NCBI RefSeq assembly: GCF_002104995.1
Contig: NW_024468260.1
Location: 186,001-250,000 of the forward strand
DNA length: 64,000 nucleotides
Direction of reading: 5' to 3'
DNA from: Linderina pennispora
Lineage: Eukaryota > Kickxellomycota > Kickxellomycetes > Kickxellales > Kickxellaceae
Shown here in pieces: positions 42,001 through 53,304 of this stretch (position 1 is its first letter; the number at the start of each line of letters is the position of its first letter). The notes under the pieces were generated by a model. The model was given only the letters and a program-made list of their open reading frames with translations, was not told where the DNA came from and searched no databases. The position numbers and the translations under genes are program-made.

Positions 42001-43878
42001 TCATCGGACATTGGTCACATCCCCGATGTGAGTGCGGCGCTTGGCAGCCGACAATGAGCTGAAAATACTGCGCAGGCGGCCTGACACCGTCGGCCTAGGC
42101 GACTCAGCCAGCGGCCACCCTTCGCCGGGCATCATGTGGGAAGCCCCGTACTCCTGGCTATCCGCCTGCAGGCTCTCCGACACGGCCGTGTCCTCTGAGG
42201 CGCTGCTGGACGCGCGGCTGGGCGCGCGGCCTGTGGGCTTGCGCTTGATTGTGACCGCACGTGCATTTGACACACGCGGCGGGTCGTCGGGCATGTGCCG
42301 GAGCCTGGCGGCGACTACCAGCCGGATTATATCAGGCGTCGTCATTCTCTCGAACTGCTTCTCCACAGGGTCCTCGCGCACCAGCAAATTCTGGATGCCA
42401 GAACGCGCGCGCATTGCCCAGGCTGCCCGACGCCATGGGCGCCGTGGGGCTGCCGCCTGCGCTTGCGGACGCCTGCAGGTTCTCCGAGATCCCAGCGTCC
42501 TCCACGCTGCATCGGCGCCCGAGGCGCACACGGAGTCGCCGCCGGGCCTCCCCAATGGCCGATGTGAGCCGGCTCACCCACAGTGCCTTTTCCTCATGAC
42601 ACCGCGCATAAAACACCATGCACTGCTGGCTCTTGGTGTGCTGCAGCCGCCACGAGAACACATGCTCGCTGGGCTCGTCCACCAGCTGCATGGTGTGCAG
42701 CGGGAACCAGTACTTGGGCACCACCGCCTTCTTCACTCGCAGCACGATCAGGAACCGCCGGAACAGCACACATCCAAAGCCGCGCGGCGGTCCAGCCGCC
42801 ATGCGGTCCTCGTGGCTGGTGATGCGCAGCGGCCCCGAAAGCACAATGCTGCCGAGCTTGACCACCAGGCTCAGCGGCAGCTCTGCATTATCGCAGTAAT
42901 TGCCCAGCAGCACCCGTCTGAGCTTCAATGCCTCGGTGCGTCTCTGCTCGTTGTCGATGCGCACACACACATTGCGCACACTCTCCAGCGCCCGCTCCAA
43001 TGCCCGGAACGTTTCGGGTTCTGCCTCCCGGTCCGTATGCTTGATCAGATCCTGCAGGAATAGCGGGTACTTGCAGATTCTCTGCACCGGCTTGATCAAA
43101 AAGTCGCGCAATGCCAGCCGCCGCCTGCCCGAATGCCCGTCAATCTGCCCCTGCACCTGCGCCAGAAACCCAGCCCACCCGGCATCTGCCTTCCAATGCA
43201 TCCAGGATATCGCACATTTTGTGGTACTTTGTGCAGTACTCAATGTACGCCTCGAACCCATGCCGCTCGCTAGTGAACAGCTTCGCCACCGAGCGCACCG
43301 AGCGCCCGCGCTCCAGTGCCCGTAGGAACCGGTGCTGGAACGTGAACAGAACCTGCACCGCATACGACACCCCCTGGACACTCGGAAGCCGCGCGTGCTC
43401 GCACAGCGGCACCACGAACGCTGCCAGAATCAGCTTCAGATCCAGCACAAACAGCTCCTCGGTCTCTCCGCAGTTCCCGCAATACGTACTCGCGCTTGTC
43501 GCTGCTTCCCTCGCTTGCCGGGCTGCCCGCCACACTGTACTGAACCCCAGCGCTCTCCTTGCGTATGGGCGGCCCATTGAATCCACGCAACATGCCGTGT
43601 GCTGCGCGCAGGGCCGTCGGCGTTGTGTCCTCGGACAGAAGCTGCGCCAAGTGCTGCTCGAAACTGGCTTTGTCCAGCTCCTGGATCGTCGATATCGAGC
43701 GCCCCATGCCTGCCTTGGTGTGTGGTGAGTCTGAGGTGTGCGGGTGCTCGACGGGCATTGCTCGCAGGTTGCTCGTGCTGATTCTTAACGGCACCCGCGC
43801 AGTAACTGCATTCTCGCTTGCTGGCTGCGGCAGCGCGCGGATGCTGCTTGCATGCGTTCTCCCCGACATGCAGGTCAT
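42001..43878 (-). CDS. Rho guanine-nucleotide exchange factor (DH-PH), frame broken three times
   Basis: Segments in order: a Ser-rich N terminus with SISTIQELDKASFEQHLAQL; DH domain from KREYVLREL, ETEELFVLDLKLILAAFV, FTSERHGFEAYIEYCTKYHK, ALRDFLIKPVQRICKYPLFL (the DH core helix) to LESVRNVCVRIDNEQRR; PH domain with KLGSIVLSGPLRIT, FLIVLRVKK, YWFPLHTMQLVDEP, CMVFYARCHEEKALWVSRLT; then a C-terminal Ser/Pro tail. Frame changes near 43455, 43190 and 42400. Stop at 42001. The ATG at 43878 is the first in frame, but an acceptor (TTTCCATAG) stands just before it and an exon-like stretch with donor CTTCAG/GTAAGAG lies near 44380, so an upstream 5' exon is possible. Activates Rho-type GTPases in polarity or cytokinesis. 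Confidence 0.82.
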
Positions 43879-45837
43879 GAGCTATGGAAAGGACAATCTC
43901 CTTGTAGGATATAATGCTACGTGAACAAAAAATAAAGAACAAGAAAGCATTGTATCAGGACAAATGCGTTAGCGGGGGCTGCTCTACGTGTTTACGGTGG
44001 GTTTTCCTGCCTTTGTGCGCAACATGCAATTTCGCCTTCATTATCTGCCAGGCGTCCAAAAACATCATCTTACAAGCTAGTAACGTGCAAGAGAAATTTC
44101 CAATAGGGAAATAAAGGGCGAGGGAAAAAGACCCATGTTCCCACATTCCTCCCATTCACTCCCCCTTCCTCCTTCCCTCCTGCCAGATGGGCAATTGGGC
44201 TGTGCTGTATCATCCCAGGGTTAAAAATATTTAGCGAGTATTGGAGATGGCCGTAACTGCCCTCATCCCACCGAGCTTTTCTTGCCAGCTCCCCCATTCC
44301 TCTCCGCCTCCCGTCTCTGTCACCAAGTGATCCGATACACGCACCTCCCCCTCAATGATTCTCTTGCTCTTACCTGAAGATATATCAGCTTCGGATTGAC
44401 GCACGTTTCTGTGTGGCCTCACCCCCGGTCTTCCTGCGGCAATGGCGTGTGGATAAGAGAAAGAATTGAAAAAGAGAAGAATAAACTAAAGCGTGAAGAA
44501 AAGGGAAATGAGGAAGGAAAAAGCTTGCAGCGTGGCGTCGGGAATATTGCCTACTGAGGACTATCCTATGACTCCCTCCCGAATGACGTGCGTGAAATCA
44601 GATACCGCTTAGTTGGGAATAATCGGCAATAGATGAAACCCTATACTGGCAAAGAGTATTGCACGTTGGATCAATATGCTCTTTGTGCCAGCAACTGGTG
44701 CAGGGTGAAATGTAGGTTTAGGTTGTGAGAATATTAAAAACTCAATATTGTATCAGGAATATCCCAGTATTGGGTGGCTATAAGATTGCAAAAATGGGAA
44801 AGAGAAAAGGAAGAGGTAGGAATGGAGAAGAGAATAGGGGATGCCAAGCGCGAGGAAAAATTGTGGAGAAACAAGCACGACTCCAATGCACTCACATTTT
44901 GACTCTCGGGGGGGGCAAGCGCAACGGGCATTGGGGTGGACTAGAATGACCGAAAAATTGACTCTGGTGTGAATGCCCGGACTGTTCAACCAATACTGCA
45001 AAAAAAAACACGACTTTATGCACGAAAATATGTACCAATGAACCACGCACCAAATAGAACGGCGGTCTCTCCAAGCGGGCAGCATTGAGACATGCCCACC
45101 ATGGGCCATATAGTGTGTCGGAATAGTACTAAAATGAGACGTATTTTGCTCGACAACCACTGCTGAGTGGGCTCGCCGATCAAATCCGCATCCCCCACAC
45201 ACCCTTTTTCGCATAACCCACGTTCTGACCCACCTCTCTCTCTGCGCATCACACAATGATATTTACAAGCTGTGAAACATGCCAGGAGAGGAAGAAAAGA
45301 ACTGGTCTGGATCTGCCCCCGACAAAACACCACCCTGGATACATGTCTCGCGATAGCTGGGAATGGAGAGAGCCTTGTCTTGCAAGCCTGCAGGGCTCAG
45401 TTTGATTCCTTTGTTCCACATACGTTTATTTTTCTTTTTTCTTCAACTGTGGCCAGCGCTGCAAGCACAGGGCGGGCGGCGGAGTCCCAGGTGCTGCTAT
45501 CCTGGACACCGTCTGGGAACCTCCGCGCAGCGATGACTAATATCAGTGAACTTTCTCGAAACAACTGACGCCTGCCAGACCGCAATGGGGGGCTCAAGCC
45601 ATCGCCAAGTAATCCTGGGCACCACACGTGCCTAGAATGGCTGATTTCTGGATTGTGTCCTGCACCCTCGCTTTTTCTTTACCCAATTTACAGCTTCTTG
45701 ACACGAATCCCACTACATTTCTACTCTTGTACTATTAGACAACAAATGTCACACTTGGAGGCACTGCCATTTCCCAGCAACGTCGGACAGCCTGCCATCA
45801 ACCGGTCGAGCACGCATTGCGGCAGCTGAATGGGCCA
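43879..45837. other. Divergent intergenic region, RhoGEF and FYVE/RING genes
   Basis: Almost 2 kb. Strongly pyrimidine-rich on the minus strand at 44450-44530 (5' UTR or promoter of the RhoGEF) and CT-rich on the plus strand at 45420-45445. Near 44360-44430 on the minus strand an acceptor (ATTGCCGCAG) and a strong donor (TTCAG/GTAAGAG) bound a short open stretch reading RPHRNVRQSEADISS, a candidate 5' exon of the RhoGEF. At 45746 an ATG opens only 28 codons in a frame other than that of the downstream gene. Confidence 0.45.
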
Positions 45838-47293
45838 ATGCGGGACGCAAACAGCCAGACGTATGAGCTAGCAGTGCCGTTGGAAAAGAACCTGTATTCG
45901 GCATGCCCGGGGTGTGGGCTCACGTTCAACCTATTGAGACGCAAGGTATAGTCACTTTGTTCTCTCCGCATTCAACCGGGGTGGTGATGGAGCCCCTTCT
46001 CTTCGTCAGTAGTTTGGCTAACCCCTCTTACCCGACTCTCGGGCACCTATGCCGGGGCGAACCTGCCGGTGCCTTGGCTATTTTTATTGCTCTCTCCACA
46101 CTCTCTCCATGTAGCACAACTGTGTCAACTGCGGTAAGTGCTCCAAAACAGACACCTGGGATTATTTATATGCACCCCAAGAATGCACAACCTAGATGAA
46201 CGAGGAAGGGAAACCCCTAAACGCTTATTTTCTCTCCTCAAGCGTAGGGCAGGTTGTATGCTCGGACTGCAACAAGAACAAATGGTACCTGCCAAAATAC
46301 GGACTAAGCACGCCCGTCAGCTGCTGCACAACGTGTGACCGCAACCTGCGCCTGTCGATTCGTAGCAAGTCGGAGCTGGAACAGTGCGCAATTCGCGACC
46401 TACGCTTGTATCTGCAGCTCTATGGCCTGTACAATCCACGCCGGATGCTTGAAAAGACCGATCCTCGTAGCTGCCATTTACAGCCACTCCCCGATGCCCC
46501 AGATGAACGAAGTAAAGTACCGCAACTCGCTGCCGCGCCCGTCCGCCGCCGCACACACAGCCGGGAGCAGCCACGTGGATCGAGTGGCAACTGGGATCAG
46601 ATGTTCTCGAGCATTGGCGAGGACATTGGCCGGGGGATGGCCAATATAGGCCAGCAGTTTGAAAGCCTGTTTGATGAGGATCAGTCAAGGCGCTCCCACG
46701 GCGGCGGTACCTACGAGCAAGTGCCAGCCTACGACTCCAATACCTTCCCGAGGTCGCGCCCCGCCCACCCGCGCCAGCCCCCACGGCAGCAGCCCCCGCC
46801 GGAGCCACAGTCGCGGCCGAGATCGGCCCAGGGCCCAGCTCAGCCGGCAGCCCAACCAGCAGCCCGACCGGCAACTCAACCGGCAACTCGACCGAAATCA
46901 CAGCCAACAAAGCCAGCAGCTAAAGCAGTAGTGATCCCTGAGATAAAGGACCTAGTGAACGACAACACCGATGTCAGCACACTGAGCGCAAAGCAGCTGA
47001 AGCTACTGCTGCACAAGCACCGCGTGGACTACACACACATTGTGGAGAAGCACGAGCTGGTGGAGCGGGTCGAGCGGCTGGTGGCTAATACGCGGCTGGA
47101 AATGGGGCGCGAGAGCAATGACAACGATCTGTGCAAGATCTGCTGGGACGAGGCCACCAACTGCGTGTTCCTGAACTGCGGGCACATGTGTACGTGTCTG
47201 GAGTGCGGCGAGCAGATATTCAAGTCCGAGCGCAAGGAGTGCCCGATATGCCGCGAGCACATTGCGCGCATTGTGCATGTGTTTCGGGCGTAG
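45838..47293 (+). CDS. FYVE-like/SAP/RING E3 ligase (RFFL/RNF34/CARP-like), 3 exons with a 19-nt microexon
   Basis: Exons 45838-45945, 46115-46133 (19 nt) and 46248-47293, phases consistent (AAG/GTATAG...CATGTAG; GCG/GTAAGT...GCGTAG). The junctions rebuild a FYVE-like zinc module: CPGCGLTFNLLRRK, HNCVNCG, QVVCSDCNKNKWYLP, CCTTCDRNLR. Then a helical QCAIRDLRLYLQLYGLYN repeat, a Pro/Gln-rich linker, a SAP-like helix pair (LSAKQLKLLLHKHRVDYTHI) and a C-terminal C3HC4 RING (CKICWDEATNCVFLNCGHMC, CPICREHIARIVHVF). That is the CARP plan, which in animals targets caspases and signalling proteins on endosomes. A compensating frame pair near 46457 and 46590 hides DLVAAIYSHSPMPQMNEVKY; one extra C in GATCCTCGT explains the first. 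Confidence 0.85.
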
Positions 47294-47850
47294 TGATGTC
47301 ATGCAGATGCGTGCATTTGAGGGGAGAGGGAGATATGCTGTCCCATTTGGCTTCTGCTATATTCGTGGTATGCTGTGATGTTAGCCCTTGGGTGGCTGCA
47401 TCGAAAATCGCAATTTCGCCGAAAGCTAATAAAGAGATTTGCCCTTTGTTTATTTTTTCTGAAGGAAAATTTTAAAAACTTACTCTAGGACCGAAGCGCT
47501 CGTGACAAAGCGCAGGACCGCAAAGTATTAATAGCAACTGAGCGCGGTTCGAAGAAATATTGGTATTTTTCTTCATGCATCGGTCCTGGTTTTAGTCCAG
47601 GACCAGACCAGCTTTTTTATTGCAAAGAGGATTAGCAGGTACGCACTACACACTTTATTTCTCGTGCAAAAGAAAAACTTCCCTCCCCTCCCCCGTCACC
47701 GGGTTTCTTGCAAAGCACAGAGAAACAGGTCGGAGCCCACATGCTACTTTTTTGTCTTTGTTATTTTTTTTGTTACATATTTTGTTAATACTCTTTTGGC
47801 ACCATCGCTCTTGACAGCTGCAGTATCCTAGCAAGACAGTAAGCATACAA
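47294..47850. promoter_or_regulatory. Intergenic, promoter of the ArfGEF gene
   Basis: 557 bases. It contains four AGGACC/GGTCCT hexamers (47487, 47514, 47582, 47599), two of them forming a perfect inverted repeat, then T-rich sequence up to the ATG at 47851. No gene seen. Confidence 0.45.
47582..47604. repeat. Perfect inverted repeat, 8-bp arms, 7-base loop
   Basis: GGTCCTGG (47582-47589) and CCAGGACC (47597-47604) flank TTTTAGT. Two further AGGACC copies lie 65-115 bases upstream in direct orientation. It may be a dimeric transcription-factor site or a hairpin; 247 bases upstream of the ArfGEF ATG. Confidence 0.75.
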
Positions 47851-50800
47851 ATGGACGTGAGCTCAATTGTGCGCACAGGACCGGGTGCATATGGACGTCC
47901 AGCGACGGCATCCAGAGCACAGGCGCGGCGGCCGCGGCGGCCAAGCCAGCAGGAGGCAATGAAGCGGTATTCGGTAAGTTTGCTTTTTTTTCTTGCAATG
48001 CAGCGTGGGAGGCAGTAGCAGTTTAGTAGAGTGCGAAGATGTTTGTTTTTGAAAGAAACCCCGAAGAAAAGCGCCTGTTCCTCGATTTGCAAGAGCATCT
48101 AGAGCTGGGAATGTGAGGAGTACACAGGGGGATACCACTGGGCGAAACGAGGACTGTGTATCCTGGGAAAGAGGACATGTACTAGGCAACACAGGGCAGA
48201 ATCTGTGTGCACACCAGTATACGTTGTTTTTCACGCATTGATTGGATGCAGAGCGGCTTCTTCACGAAGGTCGCAAACCGCCCTTGCGTTTAGTTTTTTT
48301 GGGGAGTACCCGTCTCTAGGACATACCGTTTTGCGCCTCCTTTTTCTTTTTTTCTAATCTGGCTTTTCGCGACCCGTCCATTTTTCTCTTCTTCTGCACC
48401 TTAGGTGGTATATCCTACCGATATTTTACATACGATGGGGACGACGGAACACTCACGGAGACCACCGCGCAAGCAGGCGGCACCCCAGGGATATTATAAT
48501 TCGCGGCTGACGCCGGTGCAGGTGCAGCCGCGGGCGCCGCAGGTGGCGGTGCCCAGTGCATACAAGACCGTGGACACAATCAGCCCGGCAGTGTTAAGAC
48601 CGACATCGCACGCACTGCGAACGCGGATCTACCCGCAGACAGCCATCAGGACGGCCAACCGGCGGTCGCTAGTAGCGATACACCAGCAGCGGCAGCGGCA
48701 GCGGGAAGAAGAGCAAGGCCGGCGGAGCGTGGAGAAGGGCGAGGAGATTGCCCGGCAATCAGTATCGCTGGATGAAATAGACACAACAGAGCCAGCTGAT
48801 GAGCATGGGTCGCTGGTGGCAGTGGAAGAGGAAGAGGAAGAGGAAGAGGACGTGCTTGAGGAAGAAGAAGAAGAGGAAGAGGATGTGCTGGAGGAAGAAG
48901 AAAACGAGTCGGACGGCAGCCGGGATTCAGGAGACCACGCCAGTGCGGAGACAGTGGTGGATGTACCGGCAGCAGAGGTGTTGCGGCGGCCAATCACAAG
49001 CACGGTGATGCAGCGGCGGGCACAGGGCAGTGCGGCGCGGCCGCAGACGATCGTCCTGCCGTCGGCCAGCATGCTGGAGGACTGGGAGCCGATTGAGCTA
49101 GACTACGGACGGACGTCTGCTGAGCAGCTGGTGGTTGGTGCACCGGCAGCACAGCGCCGGGCGCAGACAGTTGTTCTTCCGTCAACCAGTATGCTGGAAG
49201 ACTGGATGGCGAGCGGGGCGGGGAGCGGACGGGCATCTATTGACCTGCGGCCACAGTCGAGCACAGCGACAACGCAGCAGTCGGCATGCAGACTACAAAC
49301 CAACATGCCAGCAGCACATCGGCCGCAGACCAGTACTGCACCACCGCATCGGCCACAGACTAGCGCTGCAGCTGCGCATCGGCCGCAGACCATATGCACG
49401 CAAACCCCAGAGGAGCGCGAGTGTGCGGGGCCGGCAAACAGGCCACTGACTACAGACGTAACAGGCGGTTTGGCAGCAGAGACGCAGGAGGTGCCGCGGC
49501 GGGTGCAGACCAGCGCATCTCACAGACAGGCGCGGCCGCAGACCCACATGCAGCGGCAGCACGGGGCGCAGTACAAGGAATGGCGCGAGATCCATGCCAA
49601 GTCGCTGTCGCGTGTGGATAGCATTCTGCGCGAGGCAGCCGGGCTTAGCAGCCTGCAGCGGTCGGCCACCACACGCACCAACGGGCTGGGCATTTCAGTG
49701 TCGGCGTCCGGCAATGCCCCGCCGCTGCCTGTGCTGGCGCCGCTGGCCATCGAGGCCGCCCGCCAGCGCCCAGCTACCACACACAACCGCCTGCCCCAGT
49801 CAGCATTTGGCAGCGCTCGCGCCGAGTCGCGGCCCCCCACAACCAGCAGCTGCGCCAGCAGCCAGGAATCCATGCGTCCCGGAACCCACCACAGCTTCGC
49901 ATTCAGCCTGTTCAATGAGTCGGGAGCCGAGCCCCAGCGCCCGCACACAGTGCAGGCGCGGCGCGCCGGCTCTCTGCAGATGGCTCGGCGGCCGACCACG
50001 CGCACCTATCTGCTGTCGCGCGACGACGCGCACCGGTCGCGGCTGTTTGCCGAGTACGAGAGCCTGATGGGCAGCGACGACGACCTGACCAGCGCCCTGG
50101 CCGGCATTGCCGAGGAGGAGGAGCCGCGGCTCGCACGGGCTGAGAAGCGCTGGACGCGAATGCTGCATGAGAACCAGCACCTGTTTGCCCCCGAACTGCT
50201 CTCCGAGCACCCGGTGGAGCTGCCGCGCCTGGACATCAACGGCTCCGACTTTGCAGACTCGGTGCAGCTCGCCTTGCCCGAGATCTCGCCAGCCTCCGAC
50301 GCGACGACGGCTGCCGAGGAGCTGCTGCCAGGAAAGGGGGAGGAGAAGGAGGAGGAGCCTGTCGAGGAGCTATTTGAAGGCACGATTTTCGCCGCCGACA
50401 GCCCCAGGACAGCACTGGAGCCACCCGAGCCGCAGAGCGCAGACATGCAGGCGCAGCTCGATGCGGCCGTGGCCGGCGTGGGCGCGGGCAAGCTGGGCGA
50501 GTTCCTGGCCGACCCCTCGCGGCAGACGCTGCTGGCAGCGTACATGCAGCGGCTCGGCTTCAGCGAGCGGCCGATCGACTTTGCGCTGCGGCAGCTGCTG
50601 CGCGAGCTGCACCTGCCACGCGAGTCGCAGCAGATCGACCGGGTCATGACGGCATTCGCCACGCGCTACCACGCATGCAACCCAGGCCTGTTCTTCTCGG
50701 CCGACACGGTCTACGCATATGCCTTCGCGCTGCTGCTGCTGCACACCGACGCCCACAACCCCAAGGTGCGCACCAAGATCACCAAGCCGCAGTTCATTGC

Positions 50801-51953
50801 GCGCGCTCAGCTGATGGACGACCAGGGCGAGATCTTCGAGCCCGTGCTCGACATCCTCTACGACAACGTCACCGTGGCGCAGTTCGAATACGCGCCCGGC
50901 GTCACGCGCCCACCGTCGGCCGACGGAGCCTCCGGCATCGGCGCCTGGTTCAAGCGCATGTTCTCGGCGCCGCCCCGCCCGCTCTCGCCCACCGACCTGC
51001 CCAGCAAGGAGCAGTACTCGTACACCTTGCCCGGCCGCCAGCCGCGCCGCCCCAGCGCCAGCTCTCCCGACGACGCGCTGGACGGCCACACGCTGCGCCT
51101 GGACGAGCCATCCGCGTCGCCGGTCTCGCCCACCGTGCCATTGGTGGAGCCCGCCGAGCCGCCCAAGGTCGAGTCGATCCGGCTCAGCGGGCTCAAGTCG
51201 CACGTCAAGCGGCGCACGTCACTGCGCACCGGCCGGCCGATCTCCGGCGTCATCTACGAGACGCCTGGCAGCCCGCAGCCTGACCCCACCGGCACGGCAT
51301 TGCTGCGTGTTGACATGGCTGGCCGCGTGTTCCGCAAAATGGACCGCCACGGCAATGGCCGCCGCGGGCTCGTGCGCTGGTGGAAGGAAATCTGGATGGT
51401 GCTTAGCGGCAGCCGCCTGTACTTTTTCCGTCTGGCCGACGACCACTCGCGCCCGCTGGCCGTGCAGACCGTCGTGCCCTTGCGCCATGGCGTGGCGGTC
51501 GTCGACAAGGCCTACGACAAATACCCGCATGTCTTCCGCATTCTCGCCGGCGACGGCAGCCAGATTCTGGTCAAGGCCCCCGGCGACGACAGCGTCGCCG
51601 AGTGGATGGCCCATATCAACTGCGCCGCCGCCTTCAAGACCATGGAGATTGCCAGGCGCACCGCCGGCCAGGTCCACCCTGCCCGCATCGAGCGCCTTGA
51701 GGCCCGTCTCGAGAAGCTCGACAAGAAGCTCGCTGATCTCGACCAGAAGCTTGCCCGCTCCCTGCGCCTCTTCAAGCAGCTCGCCGTGCTTGTGCCCCTG
51801 ACCAGACAGGGCAAGGCCCGCGTTGTCCAGCATGCCCAGGCCGTCCGCGAGACCCTGAAGGACCTTTACCTGGCAGAGCAGCGTCTGATTTGCTACAAGG
51901 ACGTGCTGGAGCTGGACCTCGACATCGAGTACGAGATCACCGGACACATTTGA
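47851..51953 (+). CDS. Sec7-PH domain Arf guanine-nucleotide exchange factor, 2 exons
   Basis: Exon 1 47851-47973 (41 codons, MDVSSIVRTGPGAYG...), intron with TCG/GTAAGT donor and CACCTTAG acceptor, exon 2 48405-51953; 1223 aa. The first 700 residues are disordered: an acidic (E)n/DVLEEEE block about 150-175, two near-identical LPS(A/T)SMLEDW units, and about 14 short RPxT-like motifs. Sec7 domain at about 739-843: FLADPSRQTLLAAYMQRLGF, LHLPRESQQIDRVM with the catalytic Glu in the motif-1 position, FALLLLHTDAHNPKVRTKIT as motif 2. PH domain at about 1009-1120 (WWKEIWMVLSGSRLYFFRL), then a C-terminal coiled coil. Layout is like EFA6/PSD and fungal Syt1/Yel1 proteins. Very GC-rich, no frame breaks. 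Confidence 0.9.
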
Positions 51954-52581
51954 TACCCCCCACATTTCTAGCGACCATCTCTTTCTGTACTTGCACTAAT
52001 ATAACTTTGTAATCAACCACAACATTCCCAATTCTCCCAGCCCAAGATAACACCGGCGAATCCTTCAGCTGCTGCAAGAACATCGAACCTGTCAGCAATG
52101 TATCAGCCAAACGGCATAGCGTGATAGACTCTCCCTACATATAAAAAGACGACCAGTCGCACACACACCTCGCTGCATTTTGGTCGTTTCTACAGTATGC
52201 AAAGCTAGTCTTTTCTCACAAAACTCCTCTACTCCATTAGGCCACATTCAAAAGCACAAAAAGATGGCTTGCGGAGGCATCATATTACCCTCACAGCTCC
52301 CTCTATTTCTCTTTACACATGAAGCACCGGCAGAGAATATATGCTCGCCGGCCCCTCCGCTCCCCTCGCACTGAGAACCAGTAGGTGCTTCCCGTCGCAG
52401 CTTTCATTTGGTGATATACTTGTTGGTTGGCATGTATCGAAAGGCATTCGTGATTCAATCCAGTGCTCCTGCTGGGGGGGATTTGGAAATTATGTTTATT
52501 TCTCTTTGTTGAGCTGGACTTGCAATAGCATGCAGTTCGCTATGGACAATCCGAAAACTCTGCATCTCTCACCCACAAACA
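51954..52581. other. Intergenic, promoter of the EBP gene
   Basis: 628 bases, no supported gene. TATAAAAAG at about 52140-52148 is a TATA-like element far upstream of the ATG at 52582. Confidence 0.45.
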
Positions 52582-53262
52582 ATGACAACACCTCATCCAT
52601 ACTACCCGCTGTCGCTGGCCATGGACACATACGTGGCCCCCACGCAGCACCCGCTGACCCTGGTATGCACCATCGGCACGGCGCTCGCACTGGTCCTCCT
52701 CCTCTCCTACATCCTGGTGCTGCGTCCGCTTCCACTGCCGCGCTCCACTATGCTGACAGCGCAGTGGTTTGTTCTGTGCGGCTCCCTGCACTGTGTTTTT
52801 GAGCTCTACTACCTAGCTCAGTTCACAGCGCTGCCGGAAAGCACTGACATCATGGCCAGCCTCTGGAAGGAGTATGCAAAAAGCGACAGCCGGTATCTCA
52901 CGCAGTCGTCGATGGTTGGTGCGCTGGAGTCAGTCACGGTTGTAGTCGTGGGGCCGCTCTGCTGGCTGGTGGTGATTGGGATTTGCAGAGACTCGCCTGT
53001 GCGCTGGCTTGCGCAGCTGGTGGCAAGCGTGCTCCATGTGTACTCGGTGGTGCTGTACTTTGCTACAGAGATCATTGCCAGCGAGTCAAGCTGCCGGCCG
53101 GAGCCACTCTACTACTACGGGTACTTTTATGCCATGAACGCCCCCTGGCTGGTGGTCCCGCTGTGGCTGGCCACAAGCGCTGCGAGGGAGATCCACACAG
53201 CCATGCATCAGGCAATGCAGAAGCCTTCACAGTGCATTGTCGAAAAAAAGAAAAAGGGATAG
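52582..53262 (+). CDS. Emopamil-binding-protein sterol delta8-delta7 isomerase (EBP-like)
   Basis: 226 aa, single exon. EBP/EXPERA fold with about five membrane helices. Diagnostic pieces: GSLHCVFELYYLAQF (His and Glu of the active site), ASLWKEYAKSDSRYLTQ (almost identical to EBP of animals and plants), GALESVTVVVVGPLCWL, VLHVYSVVLYFATE, YGYFYAMNAPWLVVPLWL. The C terminus ends KKKKG, compatible with ER retrieval. It moves the sterol double bond from delta8 to delta7. Most Dikarya use the unrelated Erg2 for this step, so an EBP-type enzyme is notable. A mevalonate kinase gene of the same pathway lies 48 kb away. Confidence 0.9.
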   Translation: MTTPHPYYPLSLAMDTYVAPTQHPLTLVCTIGTALALVLLLSYILVLRPLPLPRSTMLTAQWFVLCGSLHCVFELYYLAQFTALPESTDIMASLWKEYAKSDSRYLTQSSMVGALESVTVVVVGPLCWLVVIGICRDSPVRWLAQLVASVLHVYSVVLYFATEIIASESSCRPEPLYYYGYFYAMNAPWLVVPLWLATSAAREIHTAMHQAMQKPSQCIVEKKKKG

Positions 53263-53304
53263 AAATCCTTTGTATTAGGAATAAAAAAGTGAAACAAGAA
53301 ACAT

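Noticed and set aside
50370-51203. Long minus-strand frame opposite the ArfGEF Sec7 region
   Set aside because: Arises from very GC-rich codons; no recognisable motif and the plus strand is clearly coding.
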